Counted from the first letter of the stretch, positions 1 through 11,025 are shown. The stretch is 64,000 nucleotides of DNA from Ascarosepion bandense (GCA_037127315.1 JBBBDQ010000913.1:4602501-4666500); one strand, 5' to 3'. Notes: a model not told the origin generated them from the letters alone. Program-made: numbers and translations.

Positions 1-294
1 TCTACGGGATTTAAGAGCTGTAGCCCCATACTACTCAGGGAGTCTACGCGACTTGAGAACTATGGCCCCGTACTTTCCAGGGGTTCTACTGGATTTGGGA
101 ACTGTAGCAATATAATCCTCATAGGGTCTACGGGATTTAAGAGCTGTAGCCCCATACTACTCAGGGAGTCTACGCGACTTGAGAACTATGGCCCCGTACT
201 TTCCAGGGGTTCTACTGGATTTGGGAACTGTAGCCATATAATCCTCATAGGGTCTACGGAATTTGAGAGCTGTGCCCTCGTACTCATCAGGAGA
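1..294. repeat. Satellite edge: 42-bp monomers in a 126-bp higher-order unit
   Basis: Seven 42-bp monomers start at 1, 43, 85, 127, 169, 211 and 253, each beginning TCTAC. Monomers 1-3 differ from one another, but 1-126 is almost identical to 127-252, so the array has a three-monomer higher-order unit of 126 bp. The last monomer is diverged, as expected at an array edge. The array probably continues upstream of the window. No coding capacity is evident. Confidence 0.9.
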
Positions 295-850
295 GCCATA
301 ATTCCCAACGACCTCAAGAGATACGGTACATAGAAGATATTACAAGAATTGATACTAAGTACAGGTGAAAAAATTAAGTTTTACAACACTCTGGATAGCG
401 TCAAGACTCAATACAAATTGCAGGAAATTATAATCACAGGGAAACAAAGGATAGGGAGTTGTGGAGAGCCATGATCCTTAATATTCTGAAATGATGAGGC
501 ATATAAAAGAAGATAAGTTTATAAAACTTAGATTTTATTAGGTTAAATAGTGGATTGTCAAATAAAATCGGTCTTTTTTTTTTCATTTTATATTGATCCT
601 ATTCGACAACAATGATTTGAACAATTATTGAATAATAAAACGATAAACTAAAATTGTAGAGAAAAAAATACTAGAGACTAGAGAGTTCAAAGAGATCTGG
701 AGTTAATTCAGATGACTTCTTAGCCTCTATATTATTTGCATATGATAGATTAGATATTATTTCACTCCTAAGCTACTGATTTAAAAAAGTATGTTAATCT
801 ATTAAAAGTTACAAAAGACAAGGACTTGTGAAAAGCCATGATCACCTATG
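295..850. other. AT-rich spacer with a short LINE-R tail
   Basis: No gene is visible. At about 448-480 the words GGAGTTGTGGAGAGCCATGA match the 3' coding tail of LINE-R seen at 18121-18180. The rest is AT-rich sequence without recognisable structure. Confidence 0.5.
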
Positions 851-1131
851 TCAGTCAGTTAAGTTCCATACGTGATACACGCTTCTGACTGGGCAGAATA
901 TTATCCCGCAGTAGGTTGCCATTGCTTTCTGCGGTAGACTGGTTGCCGACCAAGGCTATAGAGCCCAATCTGTCCTGTTATTTAACCCATAACTGGAAGG
1001 AATAGACAGATTAATACCTTTCCCAAGGGTATTTGCGCGTAAGTGAATGCAATGAATTCAGCTGGAATTCGAACTCGGCTCCCCGATTTCTCGTTCCGAG
1101 CCGATATCCACTGCACCACAACGCACATCCA
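851..1131 (-). repeat. SINE-A copy with internal deletion
   Basis: tRNA-derived SINE in reverse orientation. The tRNA-like head is at 1060-1131, with the A-box word GTGGTGCAGTGGAT and the B-box word GAGTTCGAATTCC on the minus strand. The far end CAGTCAGTTAAG is at 853. Compared with the copy at 42266-42573, about 33 bp of the terminal stem block (the GATCATGTCTCGAAAGAGACATG region) is missing, so this copy has lost the small terminal hairpin. Confidence 0.85.
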
Positions 1132-1984
1132 AGATCATTTATGTATTTCGTGAAAAAGTGTGTGAGTATGCGTAAATTCATAGCATGATTGACCCTATCA
1201 ACGATTGTTTTGTTTAACTGTATTTTGGGAGATCAACAGGAAAATACCCCCCTCTTGTGACCCCCATCTTTCAAACTTCTCAGATTGCCCACCTCATCCA
1301 AAAAGAAGTCAACAGTTTTTGGTTTGGTTCAGTGAATAACTGTCTAATTACTGGTGACATCAAGAATCCATAGTCTTCACCCAATACGCTACCCAGACAA
1401 CTGAACAACTTAAAATATCCTTTGATCTACAGAAATGGTAAGGAATATTGGGTTTCCCTTACCAATAAAAGAAAAAAGGTCTAATCCTATTAGGAGCCTT
1501 TGCAACTACAGATGGTTTCAATGAGAAGTTTCTTTCGAGACCCACATTCAGACGATGAGACTCAACTTTTAAAAAACATGGATGGAAAAAGAACAGTGTG
1601 TGTGTTTGTATGGGAAGAAAAAACAACAAGAACCCCCCTTGTTATTTTTTTGGGGACAAATCCAAATATCCCATCATTTCTCTGTCTTCATCTTAATGTA
1701 AAAAATTCAAGAGTTGAAAAAGGAAAACAAATATAGATTTGCACTTGTTGGCTGTGTTAAGGTAAAGAGTCAAATTCGACGAAACTGCCACATCGGTGAT
1801 GCTGGTTATCAAACTTCATTTTAAAGCATTAACACTGTTTTACTCATACGCAATTCGTAGTGCATCGTCGGAAGATACAAAAGATATCAGCACATGATAA
1901 AAATATATCCTTAACTATGCTAGATGTGTTGAATTACTCAATATCACAGCGCGTATGTAAATATATAAGTGGACATTGAAGTCA
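1132..1984. other. No recognisable feature
   Basis: AT-rich sequence. A 78-codon open frame at 1500-1736 has no recognisable domain, biased composition and no supporting context, so it is not called as a gene. Confidence 0.5.
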
Positions 1985-2105
1985 ACACCCAGCGGCGACA
2001 GTTTGTTTCAGGCGAAAAGTTTGATAGAAAAACTGTTCTAGTAGAAGTAGCAGTTATATCTAACGATTTCAATGGTAAAAGGGTGAGACCTAGATGCCAA
2101 TCTAG
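1985..2105 (-). mobile_element. LINE-J coding relic, interrupted by SINE-A tandem
   Basis: The minus strand translates, with a stop and small indels, to residues like RLASRSHPFTIE, matching the LINE-J C-terminal tail at 24566-25030 (RLATRSHPFTV). The relic resumes at 2708-2740 after two SINE-A insertions. It is a dead 5' truncated copy. Confidence 0.65.
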
Positions 2106-2400
2106 TCAGTCAGTCAAGTGCCATACGTGATACACGCTTGGGCGATCATGTCTCGAAAGAGACATGACTGACTGGGCAGAATATTATCTCGCAGTAGGTG
2201 CCATTGCTTTCTGCGGTAGACTGGTTGCCGACCAAGGCTATAAAACACAATCTGTCCTGTTATTTAACCCATAACTTGAAGGAAGAGACGGATTAATACC
2301 TTTCTCAAGGGTATTTGCGCGTAAGTGAATGCAATGGATTCAGCTGGAATTCGAACTCGGCTACCCGATATCCAATACATCACAACGCACATCGCCCAAC
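2106..2400 (-). repeat. SINE-A copy 1 of a tandem pair
   Basis: Reverse-oriented SINE-A with a complete terminal hairpin block (GATCATGTCTC / GAGACATGACTG) and a shortened tRNA-like head near 2350-2392. It is flanked on the left by GCCAATCTAG at 2096-2105 and on the right by the same word at 2401-2410. Confidence 0.9.
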
Positions 2401-2410
2401 GCCAATCTAG

Positions 2411-2707
2411 TCAGTCAGTTAAAGTGCCGTACGTGATACACGCTTGGGCGATCATGTCTCGAAAGAGACATGACTGACTGGGCAGGAGATTATCCCGCAG
2501 TAGGTTGCCATTGCTTTCTGCGGTAGACTGGTTGCTGACCAAGGCTATAGGACCCAATCTGTCCTGCTATTTAACCCATAAAAGGAAGAGACGGATTAAT
2601 ACCTTTCCCAAGGGTATTTGCGCGTAAGTGAATACAATGGATTCAACTGGAATTCGAACTCGGCTCCCCGGTTTCTCGTTCTGAGCCGATATCCACTGTA
2701 CCACAAC
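2411..2707 (-). repeat. SINE-A copy 2 of a tandem pair
   Basis: Second reverse-oriented SINE-A directly after the first. It is flanked by GCCAATCTAG at 2401-2410 and again at 2708-2717. The tRNA-like head is at 2640-2707. Differences from copy 1 show this is not a recent assembly duplication. Confidence 0.9.
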
Positions 2708-2904
2708 GCCAATCTAGTAGAACGCTTAAATGTACGTGAAGGGGATAAAAAGCCAAATAGAGACAAAATAACAGATCAGAAAATATCAAGTAATATGGGA
2801 CTCAAATCCTAAGAAACTATACGAAATTCAACCAATTATACACGAATGGGTGCCGGGTTTCAGAAAAATAAAACAAGAAGAAACAGTTTTATCAAGACTC
2901 AGAA

Positions 2905-3430
2905 CAGGACATACTTTTTCATGTGCCTTATTCCTTCAGGTCGTAGGCGATCATGAATTTCCACGTCTCTTGTCGCTCTTAATATTTTTCTTCTTGGTAT
3001 CTCAACCGAACCCCGCTCCGCTATCCATTTTCTCAAGCCTATCAAATATGTCTCGCGCGGCTTTCCCCGGTTTCTTTTTCATTCTATCCGTCCTGTGAGT
3101 ATCAGATTCTCCAGGCCCTCTTTCCTCATTACGTGTCACAGGAACCTCAGCCGTATCTTCCTAGTGTTAAGTATGAGTTTTCTTCTCGTTTGCACCCTCT
3201 TCAACACTTCGTTGTTGCTCGTGCTCTGTCCATGGTATCCTCAGTATCCTTCCGTAGAACCACATTTCTGTTGCCTCAAGCCTCTGCATCATCCTTGAAG
3301 AGATCGTCCAACATTCGCTGTATACAAATTCCCATAATAATCCAGTACTTGCTTCCAATGAGATCCTCGTGTCTCTCAGTAATCTGGTTAGCTTTTGAAA
3401 TGCGTCCTTGGCCATGACAATGCGTCTTCG
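2905..3430 (-). mobile_element. LINE-R reverse transcriptase C-terminal relic
   Basis: Decayed end of a non-LTR retrotransposon. On the minus strand, frames at 3415-3167 read MAKDAFQKLTRLLRD, then ECWTISSRM and RLEATEMWFYGRILRIPWTEH, followed by HVMRKEGLENLI in another frame near 3120. These are the region after the RT domain, shared with 17187-17580. Several frameshifts separate the pieces, so no protein is made. Part of 2741-2904 before it is unassigned. Confidence 0.8.
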
Positions 3431-3741
3431 GATCTCAGTGTCGCACTTCCCATCCTGTCAGAACGCTTCCCAAGTATTCAATTTCTTTACTTATACCCAT
3501 CTACTAAACAAAAAGAAATCTATAAAAATCCCCCACTATGTAATCAATGTCAAGTACCTCTTATAGTCGAACATTTAGACATAAGTTGGCATCATCTCAA
3601 GCAAGCCCGAACAAAATATTATCAGAAAAACAATATAAAGAAACTTTCAAAACACTAAACCAAATGTGTATACGTAACTTCTCAAGAGAAATCAAATTTT
3701 ATACAAAAATATAAACCTATAAAAACTACCAGAAACAACTA

Positions 3742-4040
3742 CAGTCAGTTAAGTAGCCATTTTTGATACATGCTTGGGCGATTATGTCTCAAAAGAGACA
3801 TGACTGACTGGGCAGAAAATTATCCCGCAGTAGATTGCCATTACTTTCTGCGGTAGATTAATTGCCAGCCAAGGCTATAGAATCCAATCTGTCTTGTTAT
3901 TTAACCCATAACTGGGAGGAATAGACGGATTAATACCTTACCCAAGGTTATTTGCGCGTAATTCAAAGAATTCAACTGGAATTCGAACTCGACTCAACGG
4001 TTTCTCGTTCTGAGCCGATATTCACTGAACCACAACGCAC
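3742..4040 (-). repeat. SINE-A copy
   Basis: Full-length but diverged reverse-oriented SINE-A, from CAGTCAGTTAAG near 3743 to the tRNA-like head ending ACCACAACGCACAC near 4040. The terminal hairpin and the CTATAG word before the AATCTGTC block are present. Confidence 0.85.
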
Positions 4041-4572
4041 ACAAAGACTTTAATATATTTTAAAAACTGAACACCACTGTGAATTAGTTTATAATGAATA
4101 TTAAATTTAAATTAACTTTGGAATTTAGTTTGAAAGACGAGGATATTCATTTCATACCAGCCGAAAAACAAACTAATAATGAACTATGACCACAAAACAT
4201 AACTAACACCCAAAAGAAAAATACAAAAATTACTTTAATGTTTTTAATTAGTTTCATATTTAGTGGTTGGTCACTGACTTGCAACAATGATCATACTAAA
4301 TGAATAAATCTGGTTATTCATTTAAAAAGGGGTGCGGATATTTTCTCGGCTCAAGCCACTTTCCAAAATTTGAACAAACGACGAACCATAATTTTTTTTT
4401 TTCTTTTCTTAATCTTTCCTTGGTCGTGCTGAGAACTTTTCATCATATCTTCATATTTTTCTTAAATTTAAAATGTATAATCCGTTTTTGCTTTAAATTT
4501 ACGATTTAAATTTTTTTTTTTAATTTCTAATCAGCATGAAAGGTCACATATTTTCTTTAGAACTATAATATT
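4041..4572. other. AT-rich spacer, nothing recognised
   Basis: No repeat shared with the rest of the window and no coding signal was seen. Open frames here are composed of F, L, N and K from AT-rich DNA. Confidence 0.5.
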
Positions 4573-4765
4573 GGGGTGAGCGGATGGCGTAACAGTTACC
4601 GACGCGGAAAGCGGAACCGGCGAGCCGAGTTCAAATTTCGGCTTAGTTTACTGACTTCACTTTCATACATGCCTTTGGGGAATCCGCCTCTTCTCACTAC
4701 CCCCCACCAATTGTGGGTTAAATAGCATAGCTAACTTGGTTCCCTGGGACATTTCTGAATTTCAA
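4573..4765 (+). repeat. tRNA-derived SINE of another family
   Basis: The head at 4573-4640 looks like a tRNA: GGATGGCGTAACAGTTACC sits at the A-box position and GAGTTCAAATTTC at the B-box position. The body differs from SINE-A, although it shares the phrase GTGGGTTAAATAG with it. Only one copy of this head is present in the window. Confidence 0.65.
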
Positions 4766-4852
4766 ATTGTAGAGAAAACGGGAAGCCATGGTATTTTACT
4801 TAAAGAAAATGAAACTGTGAAGAGCCATGAATGCTTACATCCATAACTACTA

Positions 4853-5536
4853 ATCTAAACTTATTTATAAATGGAACTTTGTGTGTGTCCTTTACCAATA
4901 GATTTTGAAACGGCTAAACCGATTTTCTTCAAAATTTACACAGTTGTACTCTAAGCGTCTGCGAGTGTTCTTGTGTCGAGGTACCCTCGAAAAATATCGA
5001 AAATCGAAAAAATCGTGTTATAGAAAGAGTGGTCCGATTTTAATCAAATTTGATACACTCATAGACAAAAACATAAGAAACGATATTCAGAAGTTTCAAG
5101 GTTGCAGTTCTTACAATAGAGCAGAAAATCGATAATATATAAGGCAAGATGTTTGTGTGTGTGTGTGTGTCTGTTTATATGCCTGTATGTCTATTTTTTT
5201 CAGCCTTTTTATTTTAGTTTTTCCTTCGGGTTTGGCTCTAAGTAGGTATAATTGTAGTCTCAGCCATGATACCATTTACTCAGAGGACTTATTTAGCCTT
5301 CAAAATTCAGTTTACGACGAAAAAAACTTATTTGATATCAATACCAGGAAATCAAAATTTGACTTACATCCATTCATTCATTTTTCTTTCAGTCTAAGGT
5401 TTCGCTTTAACTGGAAACAACTATTGCTTTTTAGTCTTTCATGCCAACGTCCAAAGAGTCTGAGCTCCAGGACCACGGATTAGTTTTAAAGCTTTCATTA
5501 CACCCGAGCAACGCCGAGCTATACTGCTAGTTAAAT
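4853..5536 (+). repeat. R1 element, near complete
   Basis: Starts at TAAACTTATTTATAAATGG and ends at CGAGCTATACTGCTAGT. Internal landmarks are ACGGCTAAACCGATTTTC, a TCGAAAATCGAAAA block, GGCAAGATGTTTGTG with a TG run at 5150-5172, and AAAGCTTTCATTACACCCG near the end. Other copies lie at 13305, 13925, 14703 (-), 28813 (-) and 29285 (-). There is no coding domain and I cannot assign a superfamily. The 108-codon frame at 5157-5483 is internal and unsupported. Confidence 0.75.
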
Positions 5537-5795
5537 CATAACTGAGAGATAAAAGACGGATTCATACCCTTCCAATGTTATTTACTCGTAAGTGAATATA
5601 ACGAACCCAATGGAAATCGAAACTCGGCTCCCAATTAACAATTCTGAGTCATTATCCGTTACACCACCTACACATCCAATCTTACAGCACCTTGTCTTTC
5701 CAAGCGGTCATCCATCAAGATAGTGACCAGGCTTGACGCTGTTTAACTTTCGTGATCATACAGGAACAGATGTTTCAAGTTGATGTGGCTGTAAG
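5537..5795 (-). repeat. 5S rRNA-tRNA chimeric SINE, copy 1
   Basis: Read on the minus strand, a 115-nt 5S rRNA-like head (5795-5681) is followed by a tRNA-like module (about 5675-5600) with B-box word GAGTTTCGATTTCC, then the SINE-A middle section to about 5537. The 5S part keeps the order of the internal control region but is diverged. The element abuts the end of R1. Confidence 0.7.
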
Positions 5796-5799
5796 ACGG

Positions 5800-6950
5800 A
5801 TGAAGACAGAAAAAATGTCTTACAGAAACTAAGCAAATAATGAAGTAATAGAAAAACGTCCTTAGGAGAAAAAAAAGTGCTGAAACAGCTATGTGATATC
5901 TTATCTTCTATATGGAGATTTCTAGTTCCAGTGGAAGTGGGAGAGTTACTCACACACAAATACCCTTAAGAAAGGTATGAATCCCATAGCAATGAAGTCC
6001 ATACAATCTCTTTACTGATGAAGAGACCAGATGTGAATCTGCTGACAAATGCTGAGAATACGGTGAACAGAACATGTAACTAACAAGGAAATTTTCAGGA
6101 AAATAAAAAATACAAGGAAACTTGTATACAAGGAATAATTATAAAAAAATAGAAAATTATAAAGACAAAAATGGTCTTTCAGAAACTAAGCAAAGTATTG
6201 CAAAAAAGGAAAATGTCAGAAACAAACTATTGTGGAGTTAGTGTTGAAATAAATAATGAGAAGACTCGAAAACAGTGAAATAAAATAATGTATTAGCAAA
6301 AATACAGATAGTTGTTAAGGCTGAGTCGTATCCCCACTCAGCTGCAGGACAAATCAAGTTACGACCTTTACTCTCTCAGTCTGGATCTGACTGCCTGGAA
6401 GACAGAAACTGGTAACCGAATGTGACGTCAGGAATAGTCCATTAGTCAATCCACTGAAAGGGGTGCCACCCTAACACAAACAAAGCACTGAACTACTATG
6501 TAATATCTAATCTTGTATATAGATATGAATGCTGAACAATCTTCTTACATCTGCAAAAGAGACTTAAAGTAACAGAGATATGGTTCTATCGAAGAATTTT
6601 TTAGAAACAAAAATAAAGAGCTAAACTGCTATGTTTGTTTTGTTTTGTGGCGTATCAACCCATCTTGGGTCATTTAACGCCAAATCGAAATACTAAAAAT
6701 CGAACAAAAAGTTAAGAACAATTTCAAGAAGTTTGTATATTTAACAAATTTATATATATATATAAAAACGACATATATTTATACACTTACTGCTATGTAA
6801 TATCTAATCTTCAATATGGCAGTGAATGCTGAACAATACCTTGAACAATGAAGAAGAGACTGGAATTAACAGAGATGTGGTTCAACCGATGATTGCTAAG
6901 AATACCATGGAGAGATTATTTGTGAAATTAAGAAGTTTTAAGTAAAATGT
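5800..6950 (+). mobile_element. Decayed LINE-R copies
   Basis: Three degenerate stretches match the LINE-R tail. Frames near 6490-6600 give YYVISNLVYRYECWT and VTEIWFYRRIF, and a repeat of the same segment lies at 6790-6920. Earlier pieces near 5810-5960 and 6175-6210 give the QKLSKVLQKRKMSE region. All are broken by stops and frameshifts. The segment 6340-6480 is more GC-rich and unassigned. Confidence 0.55.
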
Positions 6951-7269
6951 ATAACTTCTCAGCTAAAATTTCTTTAATACATCGTAAGGAATAACAGCTT
7001 GAAGACTTTAGTACTCAAGAATTTTAAATAAAGGAGGGGAAAAAGAATTGGAAAGGAAAGGAATTGGAATAAAATGAAAGGGAAAAATATGGTCAAAAAT
7101 AAAGGAGAACGGAATAAGGTCCATGATTTGTCAACTATAAGAATGATTTATTATTTTTTATGATTTATCAACCCTTTGCAGGCTATTTAATGCCTCAAAA
7201 TATAATCTTTTAGTTTCTGAAAATTTTTTAAAATAATAATGGTTGCAAGATAAGTCTTACTATTTGATC

Positions 7270-7447
7270 TATAGCTGGGGTGAAGTGACAAATTCATACC
7301 TTTTCCAAGAAACTCAGATTTCTAATTCTAAGCCATTATCCATTACATCACCTGCACATCCAAGATTACAGCAGCTTGTATTCTCAAGCAGTTACCCATC
7401 TAAGTACTGACCAGGCTCAGTGTTGCTTAACTTCAGACTAACAAGAT
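7270..7447 (-). repeat. 5S rRNA-tRNA chimeric SINE, copy 2 (truncated head)
   Basis: Same order as the copy at 9470-9760. A partial 5S head (7447-7364) is followed by a short tRNA-like module ending near 7270. The 5S head lacks its first 30-35 nt. Confidence 0.65.
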
Positions 7448-8190
7448 GAATAAAGAAAGAAAAAAAAAACAGTGGGAGGGGAGATTTTCTTTTTTTTTTA
7501 AATCAACCCCTTAATAAAGAATGATGCCAAAAAATAAGATAAAGGAAGGGAGGAGGAGGAGGAAGAAGAAAATGAAGAATAGAGTCAAAGAAGAATGGAA
7601 TATAAGAGTGGAAAAAAAGGAAGAATCTGGGATGAAGGTGAAAAACTCCTGAATGAATTAGAGGTGGAAGAATTAAATGAAGGAGAATTAAACAAAGATT
7701 AATTAAATAGAAAAAAAAGCAGCAAAATATAAATCAATCGAAGAAAAAGAAGAATCTGACAACAAAAAAAGATGGAGAATTAAGAGAAGAGAATAAAACC
7801 CAGACAAAAGAGAAGAAAAACATTCCTGAAAAGAATGTCATTCCCAATCCCTTTTTCCCTGAAAATACAAAGAACAAAAAAGAAAAGCATGGGTTGGGAG
7901 GAAATGCTGTGATGAATATGTTCATAAAAAGTGAATGAAGTTAAAGCTAAAAAGATCAGAAGAATTGGTAAATAAGAGAAAGGATAAATTGCTGAGAAAA
8001 AGAAATGCAGAGTTCGGTGGGAAGGGCCTTAAAATTGCATGGAGAAGTAAAACAGAACCAAATAAAATGAAGGAATTTTCATGAATAAAAAATTAAAAGT
8101 AAAACGGGAAAAATGGCAGTCTTATCACAACAGTTGAAAATCCTGCATAGTTTGAGAGAAAGACAATTATAAAATTATAAATATATAAAT
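7448..8190. repeat. Purine-rich low-complexity region
   Basis: Long A/G-rich stretch with GAAGAA and GGAAAA words. The open frame on the opposite strand at 7734-7925 is the F/S-rich complement of this bias and is not a gene. Confidence 0.7.
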
Positions 8191-8195
8191 ATAAA

Positions 8196-9172
8196 AAGAG
8201 ACTGATAGATAGATGTGAACAGACTGAGATAGATAGATGTGAACAGACTGAGATAGATAGATGTGAACAGACTGAGATAGATAGATGTGAACAGACTGAG
8301 ATAGATAGATGTGAACAGACTGAGATAGATAGATGTGAACAGACTGAGATAGATAGATGTGAACAGACTGAGATAGATAGATGTGAACAGACTGAGATAG
8401 ATAGATGTGAACAGACTGAGATAGATAGATGTGAACAGACTGAGATAGATAGATGTGAACAGACTGAGATAGATAGATGTGAACAGACTGAGATAGATAG
8501 ATGTGAACAGACTGAGATAGATAGATGTGAACAGACTGAGATAGATAGATGTGAACAGACTGAGATAGATAGATGTGAACAGACTGAGATAGATAGATGT
8601 GAACAGACTGAGATAGATAAATGTGAACAGACTGAGATAGATAGATGTGAACAGACTGAGATAGATAGATGTGAACAGACTGAGATAGATAGATGTGAAC
8701 AGACTGAGATAGATAGATGTGAACAGACTGAGATAGATAGATGTGAACAGACTGAGACAGATAGATATAAACAGACTGAGACAGATAGATATAAACAGAC
8801 TGAGACAGATATAAACAGACTGAGATAGATATAAACAGACTGAGATAGATATAAACAGACTGAGATAGATATAAACAGACTGAGATAGATATAAACAGAC
8901 TGAGATAGATATAAACAGACTGAGATAGATATAAACAGACTGAGACAGATAGATATAAACAGACTGAGACAGATAGATATAAACAGACTGAGACAGATAG
9001 ATGTGAACAGACTGAGACAGATAGATGTGAACAGACTGAGACAGATAGATGTGAACAGACTGAGACTGATAGATGTGAACAGACTGAGACAGATAGATAT
9101 AAACAGACTGAGACAGATAGATATAAACAGACTGAGACAGATAGATATAAACAGACTGAGATAGATAGATAG
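8196..9172. repeat. 24-bp minisatellite (AGATAGATAGATGTGAACAGACTG type)
   Basis: About 40 tandem units. From 8200 to 8755 the unit is a regular 24 bp. From 8756 to 9000 there are 24-bp and 20-bp variants ending ATATAAAC, and from 9000 the GTGAAC variant returns. The 24-bp period is a multiple of three, so three minus-strand frames stay open for over 330 codons (SLFTSIYL-like text). These frames are artefacts of the repeat. Confidence 0.95.
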
Positions 9173-9469
9173 AAAGAAACAAACAAACAATGAGGTGGAT
9201 ATGAACAGACTGTAACAGATACGAACTAACTTAAATAAGAACAGACAGACGGATAGATATGATTTGTTGGTTGTTTTGTTTTTATGGCATATCAACCTCG
9301 GCGGGTCATTTATTGCCAACTAAATTTTATTTATTTATTGCTGGTAATACCTTTTTCTTTCAACAATTTATTGTTGTTTTTATGTAAGTTTTGTGTCTAG
9401 TAATACTTTTTTTTTTTTCGAGTATTAAGATTCATTGGGATTTGCTTTTAAGGGTAGGGTCCCCAAGTC

Positions 9470-9760
9470 CTACCCTTCTTATTTAACCCATAAATGGAGG
9501 GAAGGGACGGATTAATACCTTTCCCAATGGTACCAGTGCTTAAGTGAATGCAGGGATTTCAACTGGAATTCGAACTTGACTCACCAATTTCTATTTCCGA
9601 GCCGATATCCACTGCACCACAATGCACATCCATCACTAAACGCTTACAGCACCTGGTATTCCCAAGCGGTCACCCATCTAAGTACTGACCAGGCTTAACG
9701 TTGCTTAACTTCGGTGATCGAGCGAGAACCCGTGTATTCAACATGATATGGCCGTAAGCC
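9470..9760 (-). repeat. 5S rRNA-tRNA chimeric SINE, best copy
   Basis: Read on the minus strand, 9760-9642 is a 119-nt sequence with full 5S rRNA length and order: GCTTACGGCCAT at the 5' end, GAAGTTAAGCAACGT (box A region), GGTCAGTACTTAGATGGGTG (box C region) and TACCAGGTGCTGTAAGC at the 3' end. After about 10 nt a tRNA-like module follows (9632-9575, A-box GTGGTGCAGTGGAT, B-box AAGTTCGAATTCC), then the SINE-A middle section to about 9470. The tail of SINE-A is absent. Either internal promoter could drive pol III transcription; that is inference. Confidence 0.85.
9642..9760 (-). pseudogene. 5S rRNA-like head (not a working 5S gene)
   Basis: Full-length 5S rRNA similarity, 119 nt. It differs from the metazoan 5S pattern at several helix positions and is fused to a tRNA-like SINE module, so it is a retroposed, 5S-derived promoter head and not a ribosomal RNA gene. 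Confidence 0.8.
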
Positions 9761-9814
9761 AGATAGATATGAATAGATTTAGATAGATAGATAGATAATT
9801 TTCTAAGCATCGCT

Positions 9815-9930
9815 TAGATGTGGGACAAGGCCAAAGTATGAGGTAACCAGTGAGGATCGAACTCACTACTCAGTTGTAATAGGTTCTAGCAAGACTAGTT
9901 TGCTAAACATTACACCATGCCAAGTTTCCC
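9815..9930 (-). repeat. tRNA-like sequence, probable SINE head
   Basis: The minus strand has TGGTGTAATGTTTAGC at the A-box position and GTGAGTTCGATCCTCAC at the B-box/T-arm position, with a good T stem. There is a long gap between the arms, unlike a normal tRNA. A fragment with the same T arm (GAGTTCGATCCTCAC) lies at about 26326-26342 (+). Confidence 0.6.
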
Positions 9931-9965
9931 AGGATAGATAAATATACATGGAGAGGTAAATCGAC

Positions 9966-10440
9966 AGATGTCAACAGACGGAGGTGGGCGGACAGACGTC
10001 AACAGACGGAGGTGGGCGGACAGACGTCAACAGACGGAGGTGGGCGGACAGACGTCAACAGACGGAGGTGGGCGGACAGACGTCAACAGACGGAGGTGGG
10101 CGGACAGACGTCAACAGACGGAGGTGGGCGGACAGACGCTCAACAGACGGAGGTGGGCGGACAGACGTCAACAGACGGAGGTGGGCGGACAGACGTCAAC
10201 AGACGGAGGTGGGCGGACAGACGTCAACAGACGGAGGTGGGCGGACAGACGTCAACAGACGGAGGTGGGCGGACAGACGTCAACAGACGGAGGTGGGCGG
10301 ACAGGGACGGCAACAGACGGTCAACAGACGGAGGTGGGCGGACAGACGTCAACAGACGGAGGTGGGCGGACAGACGTCAACAGACGGAGGTGGGCGGACA
10401 GACGTCAGTAGACAGAGGTAGGCAGACAGACATCAACAGA
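9966..10440. repeat. 28-bp GC-rich minisatellite
   Basis: About 16 tandem units of GTCAACAGACGGAGGTGGGC plus GGACAGAC. The unit is much more GC- and G-rich than its surroundings. One 1-bp insertion at about 10139 and a short disrupted unit at 10302-10320 break the phase. The 28-bp period cycles through all three frames, producing three overlapping frames of about 145 codons that are not genes. Confidence 0.95.
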
Positions 10441-10854
10441 CTGAGATAGATATGAAGAGAGATATTTCAACTGATAAACGTGAACAAAGAGAGAGAATTA
10501 GAGAAGATGTGAAAATATCACCAGATGAAAAAAAAATTAAATTAAAAATATGAAACTGATAGATGGAGTGAAAATCCTTACATCAAACAACGACAGGAAG
10601 ATAAAATACTTAAAAAAAAACATAAATGCGTCTGTGATTATAAAACACAGAAAGAAGTGAAAAATTTAAAAAATTTTTTTAATTCAAAACATTGCATATC
10701 AGGATTAAAAATGAGAGGATAAATTCCAACCCCAAAACTATTTGAGTAAAAAAAAGATCCATTGTTTAAAAAAAAACAAAAAAAACTATAAAATCCAGAC
10801 CCTTGAAAACCCAGACCCTTGTTTCATATGCCCTTTAAAAATGGCAACTTTTTT

Positions 10855-11025
10855 TCCATAGGCAACCATCCTTCTCAGTCTCTGTTCAGCCATCCATTTA
10901 CACAAGTTCACTAGGTAGATTATTCACTGTTCCTTTCTGTCATTCTCTCCAGTGAGTGTCAAATTCTCCAAGCCTTCTTCCGCTATTACATTTCCCAAGA
11001 ATTTAACTGTCTCTTTTGGGTTTCA
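10855..11025 (-). mobile_element. LINE-R tail fragment
   Basis: The minus strand retains decayed matches to FLGHVMRKEGLENL and CKWMAEQ, then RLRRM near 10860, with stops. It is the same region as 17510-17660. From 10441 to 10854 and 11026 to 11560 the sequence is AT-rich with no recognised feature. Confidence 0.6.

Noticed and set aside
1500..1736. 78-codon open frame
   Set aside because: No domain, no neighbouring exon signals and biased composition.
8093..9319. Minus-strand open frames of 335-408 codons across the 24-bp repeat
   Set aside because: The period is a multiple of three and the unit lacks stops in three frames, so all frames stay open. Composition is pure repeat with no start or splice support.
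9642..9760. Functional 5S rRNA gene
   Set aside because: Length is right, but helix substitutions and the fixed fusion to a tRNA-like module in four places indicate a retroposed SINE head. No T-rich terminator follows directly.
9968..10449. CRISPR-like array of 28-bp repeats
   Set aside because: There are no spacers; units are directly tandem. Setting and composition are eukaryotic.
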